From positions 1 to 64,000 of IMG/VR virus record IMGVR_UViG_3300036945_000454: 64,000 nt of DNA. The stretch is one strand, 5' to 3'. The position numbers were made by a program, and so were the translations under genes. Below are positions 39,539 to 47,600 of the stretch, in pieces. The notes under the pieces are model-generated. The model saw nothing but the letters and a program-made list of their open reading frames with translations, did not search any database and was not told the origin of the DNA. The DNA is from a virus. How positions within the stretch are numbered: the stretch's first letter is position 1; the number at the start of each line of letters is the position of its first letter.

Positions 39539-40736
39539 ACAAGGGCTTGGCATTATTAGCCAACAAGGTTTACTATATCTTGCTATGGAGGTGAGAACAG
39601 GTAAGACCCTGACATCATTGGCTATATGCGATGAGTTAAAATGTAAGGATGTTTTGTTTATCACTAAACTTAAGGTTGTGCCAGGTATACATAAGGATCA
39701 TCAGATGCTTGGCTCTCAATTTAAACTTACATGTTTAAATTATGAGTCATTACATAAACTTGAAGGTTTAAACTTTGATGTTATTATCTGCGATGAGGCT
39801 CACACTTTAGGGGCATTCCCTAAACCTAGCAAGCGTGCTAAACAGGTCAAAGACTTAGTCAAGAAGTATAAGTCAAAAGTTATATTCTTATCAGGCACTC
39901 CTACCCCGGAGTCGCATAGTCAGATATACCATCAACTTTATGTGCATCCTAACAATCCTTTTAAAGAGCATATAAACTTTTACCGGTGGGCTAATGACTA
40001 TGTCAAGCTAAAGATTAAGTATATCGGTGCCATGAAGGTCAATGATTATTCAGGTGCATTGAAGGATAAGATTACAGCTAAGGTTGATCCGTTGATGATT
40101 ACATACACGCAAGAGGCTGCAGGATTTGAGTCAAAGATAAACGAAATTGTTTACACGATTCCAATGGCAGCTTCGACCTATGCACTATGCGAAAGACTAA
40201 AGAAGGACTTAGTCATTCAGGGTAAGGACGATGTGATCCTGGCTGACACAGGTGCAAAACTTATGAATAAGTTGCATCAGATGTATAGCGGAACTATTAT
40301 CCTTGAGTCAGGTAAAAGACAGATACTCGATGACTCAAAGGCTCAGTTTATTATTAACACTTTCCGTGGTAAGAAGATTGGCATCTTCTATAAGTTTAAG
40401 GCTGAATGGGATTTGCTTAAGGATGTTTATGAAGATAAGCTGACTGATGATCTTGAGGTATTTAATTCTACTGATAAGAACATAGCCCTACAAATTGTTT
40501 CCGGCAGGGAAGGTGTTAGTCTTAAAAATGCAGATGCTTTAGTGTATTTTAATATTGATTATAGTGCAACTAGTTATTGGCAGAGTCGAGATAGAATGAC
40601 TACTATTGATCGTAAATTCAATAATGTATACTGGATATTCTCTAAAGGAGGTATTGAGAAAAAAATTTATGAAACAGTTTTAAATAAAAAATCTTACACA
40701 CTTGATTATTTTAAAAAAGATTTTATAAATTTGTAA
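39504..40736 (+). CDS. SF2 (SNF2-like) DNA helicase
   Basis: The 410-aa protein has the SF2 motifs: Q-like LRDYQKKIVKQG (3-14), Walker A EVRTGKTLTSLAI (29-41), DEAH (ICDEAHTLGAF, about 95-105), motif III LSGTPTPES, and C-terminal LQIVSGREGVSLKNADALVY and QSRDRM (motif VI). This is the size of phage SNF2-type helicases that act in recombination or replication restart. I start at the ATG (39504), one codon behind a TTG. Confidence 0.85.
   Translation: MELRDYQKKIVKQGLGIISQQGLLYLAMEVRTGKTLTSLAICDELKCKDVLFITKLKVVPGIHKDHQMLGSQFKLTCLNYESLHKLEGLNFDVIICDEAHTLGAFPKPSKRAKQVKDLVKKYKSKVIFLSGTPTPESHSQIYHQLYVHPNNPFKEHINFYRWANDYVKLKIKYIGAMKVNDYSGALKDKITAKVDPLMITYTQEAAGFESKINEIVYTIPMAASTYALCERLKKDLVIQGKDDVILADTGAKLMNKLHQMYSGTIILESGKRQILDDSKAQFIINTFRGKKIGIFYKFKAEWDLLKDVYEDKLTDDLEVFNSTDKNIALQIVSGREGVSLKNADALVYFNIDYSATSYWQSRDRMTTIDRKFNNVYWIFSKGGIEKKIYETVLNKKSYTLDYFKKDFINL
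40726..40733 (+). promoter_or_regulatory. -7 box of HNH cassette A
   Basis: TAAATTTG (TAnnTTTG) within the last codons of the helicase, with TTG at 40702-40704 (21-nt spacer). It is 12 nt before stem P1 of the leader RNA. Confidence 0.6.
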
Positions 40737-40745
40737 TGAATCGGA

Positions 40746-40814
40746 GTCGCAGCCGAAACAAGAACTTAAAAAAAGATTCCCGACATGAAGAGACTGCGAC
40801 CTCAGATTGTCGGG
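40746..40814 (+). ncRNA. Pseudoknot leader RNA of HNH copy A
   Basis: P1 5' GTCGCAG (40746-40752), linker with AAACAAGAACTTAAA, P2 5' CCCGACA (40779-40785), TGAAGAGA, P1 3' CTGCGAC (40794-40800), CTCAGAT, P2 3' TGTCGGG (40808-40814), then TTTTCT and the ATG at 40826. Both stems are perfect 7-bp helices and their strands alternate (H-type pseudoknot). Same loops as in copy B, different stem sequences. Confidence 0.82.
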
Positions 40815-40825
40815 TTTTCTAATTT

Positions 40826-41323
40826 ATGGAAGAGATTATTTTAATTGACATCATTGGATATGAAGGCTTATATATGGCAAGGAATGATGGAAAAATCATT
40901 AACAAAAATACAGGGAGAATTCTAAAGCCATCTATTACTAACGGATATGAAAGACTCTCATTGTACAAAAACAAAAAACCTAAAAATTTTTTAGTTCATA
41001 GATTGATTGCAGAAAGCTTTATGGGTAAGCTAAAAGATAAAGAAATTATCAATCATATAAATGGCAATAAATTAGACAACAATTATACGAATCTTGAAAT
41101 ATGTTCGCATTTAGAAAATAGTTGTCATGCTTCAAAGTTTAAAACCAAATCAAGCAAATATATAGGCGTTTGTTTTGACAAAGGTGAAAATAAGTGGGTG
41201 GCACAAATAAATATAGGTAGAATCAATAAAAAATTAGGTAGGTTTGAAAATGAAATTGATGCATATTTGTGTCGATTTAATTACGAAAAAGATAATAACA
41301 TAAAAAATAAATATTTATGTTAG
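40826..41323 (+). CDS. NUMOD4-HNH-AP2-like homing nuclease (copy A)
   Basis: The 165-aa protein has NUMOD4 (IDIIGYEGLYMARNDGKIIN), HNH (LVHRLIAESFMGKLKDKEII, then NHINGNKLDNNYTNLEICS), and AP2-like SKYIGVCFDKGENKWVAQIN plus KLGRFENEIDAY. It ends NKYLC and overlaps the VRR-NUC gene start by 7 nt. Same cassette layout as the copies near groEL, groES and the ring protein. Confidence 0.9.
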   Translation: MEEIILIDIIGYEGLYMARNDGKIINKNTGRILKPSITNGYERLSLYKNKKPKNFLVHRLIAESFMGKLKDKEIINHINGNKLDNNYTNLEICSHLENSCHASKFKTKSSKYIGVCFDKGENKWVAQINIGRINKKLGRFENEIDAYLCRFNYEKDNNIKNKYLC

Positions 41324-41571
41324 AGTCTAAAAGAAAAGCAAAGGTTAGAAACAAGTTGAAAAAAGAAGGATATTTCGTTGTTCAACTAATAAAGACTTCG
41401 CCCAATGGAATGCCTGATACAATGGCACTCAAGGGTGGCAAACTAATGTTTATCGAAATGAAACAGCCCCATGGGATTGTTTCACCATTGCAAAGGGTTA
41501 CGCATAAGATGCTTAAAGACCAAGGGTTTGAAGTAAAGATATGGACAGACTATAATATAGACTATGAATAA
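41317..41571 (+). CDS. VRR-NUC nuclease
   Basis: The 84-aa protein is a minimal VRR-NUC domain of the PD-(D/E)XK fold: KVRNKLKKEGYFVVQLIKT, NGMPDTMALKGGKLMFIEMK (D, E-x-K active site), and SPLQRVTHKMLKDQGFEV. Such proteins act as structure-specific nucleases or Holliday-junction cutters in phages. HNH copy A is inserted exactly at its start codon. Confidence 0.85.
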   Translation: MLESKRKAKVRNKLKKEGYFVVQLIKTSPNGMPDTMALKGGKLMFIEMKQPHGIVSPLQRVTHKMLKDQGFEVKIWTDYNIDYE

Positions 41572-41944
41572 CGAAATAGGAATGAAGTTCTTAGAGGAGA
41601 CAGAGTTAGTAGCTATCCCTTCTAGTTTATTTAAATGGATTGAATCGTTCGATGATGATAAGATGGACCAAATTATGGATGCGTTAATTCACTTTGACAA
41701 TCCGTTTGAAGAAGAGACCACCATTGTATTTGCTACTATAGGTAATGATCCCGAGTATTATATGATGGAGGTTGGCCGTGGGTCAATTGAGATTGATGAT
41801 GTGGGTGGCGAAAGAGATATGCTTGTTATTGATACACTATCTAAGATTGAAATTGATGAATTCCTAGATAATGTTATAGCTGGGAATAAAATTGTAAACA
41901 ATCAAGAATTAAAAAGAATTTTACTTAACTATAGCTTATTATGA
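41564..41944 (+). CDS. Hypothetical acidic protein (126 aa)
   Basis: MNNEIGMKFLEETELVAIPS, strongly acidic (many Asp and Glu), with the beta-rich ETTIVFATIGNDPEYYMMEV. No family recognised. Overlaps VRR-NUC by 8 nt. Confidence 0.6.
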   Translation: MNNEIGMKFLEETELVAIPSSLFKWIESFDDDKMDQIMDALIHFDNPFEEETTIVFATIGNDPEYYMMEVGRGSIEIDDVGGERDMLVIDTLSKIEIDEFLDNVIAGNKIVNNQELKRILLNYSLL

Positions 41945-41957
41945 AAACTGAAAAATT

Positions 41958-42311
41958 ATGTTAACCAAAACTGAGAAAGAAAAGTCGCTTATGTTCCTAG
42001 CATTACTTCAGGTAACATATGAGATGGCCGATGACCTTGACTTCAAGGCTCGACCATTTGATAAGCCTATTATCAAAGAGAGAACGTGGGAGCTTACACG
42101 CACAATAAATAAGCAGATATCTAAGATACTCCCTATGGAGGACTGCGATAAGCCAGATTGGGACAACGCTGTCAATCAGCACGTTGAGGCCGCTGAGAGA
42201 ATGATGGAGTTCTTTAAGATTGGACTAAAGCTACAGGAGTTAGATCCGGTTAAGGTACAAGGATTCGACACGCAACTAAATATTCTACTTAAAACCTACG
42301 AAATAGAATGA
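41958..42311 (+). CDS. Hypothetical all-alpha protein (117 aa)
   Basis: MLTKTEKEKSLMFLALLQVT and AAERMMEFFKIGLKLQELDP: helices throughout. No family recognised. Overlaps the next gene by 4 nt. Confidence 0.65.
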   Translation: MLTKTEKEKSLMFLALLQVTYEMADDLDFKARPFDKPIIKERTWELTRTINKQISKILPMEDCDKPDWDNAVNQHVEAAERMMEFFKIGLKLQELDPVKVQGFDTQLNILLKTYEIE

Positions 42312-42592
42312 TCGGTAAAAAAGAAATAGAAGAGCAGGATCTGATAGACCTTGGCTTCAAGTTAGTAGTAGTTAGCAAGGAGGAGCATGGAGGAGAGAAC
42401 GACTTTTATTACTACGTTATTAATCTGTTTGATGGCGATGGGCCATGCTTAATCTCTAATGCTAATGATGAGGTTATTAATTCTAAATGGAAGGTAGAGT
42501 TATTTGACTATGACAGGTTCTACTTTGATGACGTTAAATCATTAACTGAGTTTATGCTCTCTGCTAAAAATGTCAAAACGAAAAAAGAATAG
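42308..42592 (+). CDS. Hypothetical acidic protein (94 aa)
   Basis: MIGKKEIEEQDLIDLGFKLV and GENDFYYYVINLFDGDGPCL suggest a small alpha/beta domain. Its 3' end overlaps the 46-aa ORF by 23 nt. Confidence 0.6.
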   Translation: MIGKKEIEEQDLIDLGFKLVVVSKEEHGGENDFYYYVINLFDGDGPCLISNANDEVINSKWKVELFDYDRFYFDDVKSLTEFMLSAKNVKTKKE

Positions 42593-42710
42593 TATTTACT
42601 TTCGTGTAGTTCACGAGAATGGGTACGTGACTGAGTTCGATATACTAACTGACGGCATGAGCATTGATAAGATAATTGAGACGTTAGATTTTATAGTAAG
42701 CATTCAGTAA
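42570..42710 (+). CDS. Small 46-aa hypothetical protein
   Basis: MSKRKKNSIYFRVVHENGYV, then FDILTDGMSIDKIIETLDF. A basic start, then beta and helix. The overlap with the preceding gene and the sensible composition support it. No family recognised. Confidence 0.5.
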   Translation: MSKRKKNSIYFRVVHENGYVTEFDILTDGMSIDKIIETLDFIVSIQ

Positions 42711-42830
42711 AAAGTCCCCCGAAATCTTTGAGATGTACTGGGCTGACAGCTGGAAAGACAGCATTTTTTACCCTAACTTTATAACAAATAATGATGTAAA
42801 TTACCCTCACTACGTTACACTTTTCAAGTT

Positions 42831-42855
42831 AATGGTGGAAAATTCCGCCATTTTT
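42831..42855 (+). terminator. Terminator after the 42-kb early genes
   Basis: AATGGTGG-AAAATT-CCGCCATT is an 8-bp stem (one G-U) followed by TTT. It lies 120 nt behind the stop of the 46-aa gene. Confidence 0.6.
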
Positions 42856-42963
42856 ATACCTTAATGAGTATTAAAAGTTACAAAAATTACAAGTTTTGAT
42901 ATTAAAAGCATACAACCTATTGTTTTATTTATTAAATTTATCTGGGTTAAATGCGATTAGTTA

Positions 42964-43003
42964 GGGGGACTGGTTTTTTCGTTTGCAGTCTCCCTATTTT
43001 TTT
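42964..43003 (+). terminator. Hairpin with U-run before the 69-aa gene
   Basis: GGGGGACTG pairs with CAGTCTCCC (9 bp, one G-U) across a 13-nt U-rich loop, followed by TATTTTTTT. It ends 6 nt before the ATG at 43009. As it lies directly in front of a gene it may act as an attenuator. Confidence 0.6.
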
Positions 43004-43008
43004 AGCTA

Positions 43009-43218
43009 ATGAAAGATAAAGAACATATAGATTTTACAAATAAAACAATGAGTTTCATCAACAAACTGACTGATGAAATTTATGAATCTCTAATCGACAA
43101 AGAGTACGAGGATCTCTACGACTCTACCCAAATCCTAATCGAATATTTAACCAAACTCCAAAATGACAGATTACATCAAGTACGCTCTAGAGTTGTACCA
43201 AGAAGGGACATTATCTAA
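43009..43218 (+). CDS. Small helical protein (69 aa)
   Basis: MKDKEHIDFTNKTMSFINKL, all-alpha and charged. Its end overlaps the metallophosphoesterase gene by 56 nt. No family recognised. Confidence 0.55.
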   Translation: MKDKEHIDFTNKTMSFINKLTDEIYESLIDKEYEDLYDSTQILIEYLTKLQNDRLHQVRSRVVPRRDII

Positions 43219-44359
43219 AGCCCAAATCGCAAGAGAGGTCAAAGTTAAATTCAACCTTGATTCAGACATTGAAACTTTACGTAAAAGAATATCAAGAAAA
43301 ATTATTGAATCAGAGCACTCTGGATTAAAAGATGAGTGTGATACAATCGGAGCCCCGATCACAGGCGTAACACGTTATTGGGTTAAAACGAAAACCCATT
43401 CAACATTAGTTGACATCCCCAAAGAAGAGTACGCAAAATCAATTTTAGATGCGGTTAGTGACATCGTCAGCAACTATAATCCTGATAAGCTACGTTCTAT
43501 CACAAAATTTAAAACAGACTCTCCTGTGTCAATTAAAGCGACCGTGTCAGATATGCACGTTGGCTTAGAACCTAACCCGGGCGGTACATCACTATTTGCA
43601 TATGAGTATAATGAGGCCATTTTTAAACAAAACCTTGATAAAGTATTTAACTCTATCTGTAAGGAACATGATAATCATGGAAGATTTGATATACTTGTTA
43701 TTGATGATCTTGGCGATGGTCTTGACGGTTGGAACGGCCATACTACTCGAGGCGGTCATCCTTTAGATCAAAATATGTCAAATGAAGAAATGTTTAGAGT
43801 TTTTGTTGAAGGCAAACTCGCTCTTATCGAGAATTGCATACGAGCTGGTATTGCTAATGAGGTTATTGTTCGCAATGTAGCAAATGACAATCACAGCGGA
43901 TCGTTCGCATCGATTGCGAATATGACGATACAGATGCTACTTAATCGTACGTATTCACAGGAAGACGTTAAATTCCACATCCTTAACCGGTTCATGGAGC
44001 ACTTCCAATATGGTGACCACACGTTTATATTAACGCACGGCAAGGATGCAAAGCACATGTTCAAAGGCTTGCCTTATAACTTAAACGACAAGGCTACGTC
44101 ATTCATTAATGATTATATCGATCATTATAACATTAACACAAAATACATCCACGTCGAGAAGGGTGACCTGCATAGAATTGGTTATGATAGGACAAAGAAA
44201 TTTGACTACCGAAACTACATGACCTTTGCTCCTCCATCTGCCTGGGTATCTCATAATTTTGGGGACTGCTATAGTGGATATTCTATTCAGACTATTCCAA
44301 AATTTAGCGGAGAGATATCCCATACTGATTATTATTTTGATTTAAAAAAGAAATTGTAA
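43163..44359 (+). CDS. Calcineurin-like metallophosphoesterase with N-terminal HTH
   Basis: The 398-aa protein begins with an HTH-like segment (YQEGTLSKAQIAREVKVKFN, about 13-32). The phosphoesterase motifs follow: TVSDMHVGLEP (D-x-H, about 131-141), LVIDDLGDGLDGWNG (GD motif), VANDNHSGSFAS (N-H motif) and FILTHGKDAKHMF (GH-type motif). Such proteins are SbcD-like nucleases or phosphodiesterases. Substrate unknown. Confidence 0.78.
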   Translation: MTDYIKYALELYQEGTLSKAQIAREVKVKFNLDSDIETLRKRISRKIIESEHSGLKDECDTIGAPITGVTRYWVKTKTHSTLVDIPKEEYAKSILDAVSDIVSNYNPDKLRSITKFKTDSPVSIKATVSDMHVGLEPNPGGTSLFAYEYNEAIFKQNLDKVFNSICKEHDNHGRFDILVIDDLGDGLDGWNGHTTRGGHPLDQNMSNEEMFRVFVEGKLALIENCIRAGIANEVIVRNVANDNHSGSFASIANMTIQMLLNRTYSQEDVKFHILNRFMEHFQYGDHTFILTHGKDAKHMFKGLPYNLNDKATSFINDYIDHYNINTKYIHVEKGDLHRIGYDRTKKFDYRNYMTFAPPSAWVSHNFGDCYSGYSIQTIPKFSGEISHTDYYFDLKKKL

Positions 44360-44368
44360 ATTTGTAAT

Positions 44369-44587
44369 ATGAAAACAAGAATAGGACATCTGAATTACAT
44401 CAACAACAAAAATAAGAAATCCTCTGAGTTAGAGAATTATCATTTTGTGTGGGTGAAAAGCTTAGTATCAGGAGAAAACATCCCATTGATGCTATCTAAT
44501 GTTGAATTGAACAATGCTATCGTTCGTGCTGATAAAAACAAGGAGGATATTATTGAGCAAAGTTTTATCTCTAAATTAATAGATTAG
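44369..44587 (+). CDS. Small hypothetical protein (72 aa)
   Basis: MKTRIGHLNYINNKNKKSSE; mixed alpha/beta. TAAATTTG (44357-44364) lies 4 nt before the ATG, overlapping the upstream stop codon, which might give a nearly leaderless transcript. Last rightward gene of the module. Confidence 0.55.
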   Translation: MKTRIGHLNYINNKNKKSSELENYHFVWVKSLVSGENIPLMLSNVELNNAIVRADKNKEDIIEQSFISKLID

Positions 44588-44635
44588 TAGATTGTATTTT
44601 TCATAATAGGTTTAAGGTTGATAATTAATTAAAAA

Positions 44636-44652
44636 GGGGACTTCTGGTCCCC
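44636..44652. terminator. Bidirectional terminator between the convergent modules
   Basis: AAAAA-GGGGAC-TTCTG-GTCCCC-ATTTTT: 6-bp GC-rich stem with A-run on one side and U-run on the other, so it works on both strands. It lies between the last early gene and the end of the 2262-aa gene. Confidence 0.85.
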
Positions 44653-44661
44653 ATTTTTATT

Positions 44662-47600
44662 TTAGAATCTAGTCTTTCTTTTAGTACTATCTTTCTTGGC
44701 TTTTGCATCCTCTTTGGCCTTTATGTTTACAGCCTTGACGATATTGTTTGATATAGTTAAGAATTCACGTGGAGCAATATTCATTGCCACCATAGCTCTA
44801 GGAATCAGAGATTGCTTAAGAACTTTCTTTTGTTCGTCTGAATATTCAAATGTGTTGCCATACTTATCTGTGAACGATCCATCAAAAGCCTCGTCAGCAC
44901 GATAGCCCATATCAAGAATTGCCTCGATACCAACACTAGGCACACCTCCAACGATGTCACCAACTACCTGGGTAACAGGTAACTCATCTTTTGCAAAGAA
45001 TCTAAATGGTTGATCCATTTTCTCTTTTAGGGCTTCAGCTTTCTTATCTACAACAGGAGCACCAAAAGCTTTTTTTCTTCTTTTAGCCTTGCGACCAAAC
45101 AAATTTTTCTCTTGTTTTTCTTCTTCTTTCTTAGCCTTTAATTGTTCTTTCGGAGATCCACCCTGGACATAATCCATTAGGTTATTTAATCCAATCAAAG
45201 TAACATATTCAAGCTGATTAGGAATTGGTGCTACAAATTCAAATATGCTTTTACCTACAAATATAGAGTCAGTCCATTTCTCACTAGCAGATTTTGATCG
45301 CATAAATGGCATAGCTTTAGCGATTGCATCCAAGATGCCATCTGTCTTCTCTTCTTCCGGCTTTTCGTATCCCAAGGCATAATATGCTGCACTTAACAAT
45401 AACCCTCCTATCAAGGCTTGAATAGTTTGAAATGTATAGGCTTCAATAAGTCCAGCTGTTAAAGATTGAACGGCTTTAACTTTCTCTTGGGCACTAGATG
45501 TTTTAGAAGTAAGCAACGTAATGTTCCTGTTGTTCTTGTCTTTTAAGTTAAACTGGTAAGAAGCAAAAGGGAAAAATAACTGACGGATGATTTTAGTCGT
45601 AGCATCTTTAGATGCTAGTAACTTACCACCCAATTCGGATATGTTCATATTCTGCTGATCCTGTACCATAAACTCAGCATAGTCAGCTGCCTCCTCGTTA
45701 ATCTCGTGATTTTTCCAATCAAAGTTTGTCATATCAACACCCATTGATTTTAGTTTACTTCTGTAGTATCCAAGCCATGCTATGTTAGCAACAGTAACGT
45801 CAGGGTCCTTTAAGAACTTCTCAATATACTTATCACCCAAATAAGATAAAGCTTCGGTAAATTTACCAACCTTTCCTTTATTTGCTCGCTCAATTAATTT
45901 CTCAGCGAAGTCAATAGATGTTTGAGATTCAGCACCACGTAATGAAATTCCATAGCCTGATTTATCTAAAAATTCCATAGCATCCTTATCAAAAAAGTCA
46001 GCAAAACTCATACCAAAACTACCTAGGTCATCAATCATATTGATGGCAGTATTAGCTATCATTGGTATAGATTGCTTAGGTGCTGATGACAATGATCCTA
46101 ATCCAATACGAGTACCATATTTACTTAGTGAAGTAACAACCTTATTAACTATCTTAGCTTCTTTAGATGAGTATGTGTCTTGACGTTCACGCAATGCGTT
46201 GATGTTAAAGTTTAAACGCTTAAGCACCATTTGTCTGTCATCAAAGTCAGGGAATATTTCTATAAATGACTCAGAGTTTGTGTATCCCATAAACTGCTGA
46301 ACAAAAGGAGTAGTTCTTACATCAACAAGTGTTTTCTCTAAAGCAGAAATGTTATTAAAGTCAAAGTCATAGTCTCTAACACGATTTACTTCTTTTGTTT
46401 TATCATTTTTAGGTAACCCGTCAATCTTTTGGTTCTTCTTTAATGTACCTACCTTCTCTGTGCTAACAACGTCAAATGCCATTTTAAATGCACCTTTTAC
46501 AAGCAAGTCATCAGAAACATTTTCCATTAACTTCTCGTACATATCAGGTACGTAATTAGCATCTTCATCCAATACTATATTGTAGTAATCAGCAGCCATT
46601 CTTTTAAACTCAGGATAATATTTTCTCCACATATCCTGTACTTCTCCTACTGCAGCTTGATTAATAGGATCGATATTCTTCTTAACATCATTGATATCTT
46701 TAGCATCCTTAATCTTCTGATAAATAGAATCATATAAATCTGCCTTATCAATTAATTCTTGCTTACCAGTTTTGCGAAGAGCTTCTATAGTTAATTTTAA
46801 CTGCTTCATCTTACGATCAAATTCTTTCTTAACTTGCTCAGGAGTTCCGTTTAGAATCGTTCTAGATAAGTCAGCAAAAATACCACGCTCAAATATATTC
46901 AATGCAGACTTAAAATCCATTCCGTTAGGCTTTGATCCATCAAACTTGTCAGAATATTTTTTAGCAAAGTCGTTAGCAATTTTCTTGCCCTCAACAAATC
47001 CACGAACAATACCTGCAAAACCAGAATTCTTTAAGAATTTAATTCCTGTGTATGTGCTACGGAATAAACCTGCAATTAATGAATCTGTCTTTGAAATATA
47101 AATTGCTTCTAAATTATTGTACAAATCACCTACAGATGCAATGCCACCTAGTATGTTGCCAATTAATCCTTTGTTAGTTATTTTCTTTAAATAAGCTAAT
47201 CTACCAATTAGTCCATAAGACAATGGCCGAGCCTTCATTCCTCCTTCAGCGTCCTTTGCTGAATTAGTATTACCAGTATACGTTTGCAATATAGCACCCA
47301 TTCTACTAGTTGTACCGTTGACAATAAAGTTTTCTAAAGATTCTACAGCACGTAATTGTTGCTCTAAAGGAAGAGCTTCAATATCCATATTTATAAAATC
47401 ATTAATCATTTTAAAATCAACATCCTGCTCATCATATTCACCTTCCTCAAGCATCTCTTTTGCTGTCTGTGCAAATCCGGCAAAAGCTTCTTTGGTATAC
47501 TCTCTAACTATATCTGACTTTGTTGAGTCTGCTGAGTTTGGATTATTTTCTACAGAATTAATGTAATCATTGATTTCATCAAATGACATATCACCTGAGA

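Larger units (their letters stand above)
42711..43008. other. 298-bp noncoding gap with two hairpins
   Basis: No ORF of interest. It contains the hairpins 42831-42855 and 42964-43003 (listed separately) and between them an AT-rich stretch that could hold a promoter; I saw no exact TAnnTTTG box. It separates the 42-kb genes from the metallophosphoesterase unit. Confidence 0.5.

Noticed and set aside
40746-40814. HDV-like or pistol self-cleaving ribozyme
   Set aside because: The long A-rich linker between the first strands and the missing inner stems do not fit these folds by eye. A structure search would be needed to exclude other ribozymes.
40737-41323. Group I intron with an HNH gene
   Set aside because: The alternating P1/P2 strands resemble P3/P7 topology, but the RNA is only about 70 nt, lacks the conserved P7 core and the ORF sits between intact genes, not within one.
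40746-41323. IscB with its omega RNA (HEARO)
   Set aside because: The nuclease has NUMOD4, HNH and AP2-like parts but no RuvC-like domain or bridge helix, and the RNA is too short. Only the arrangement is similar.
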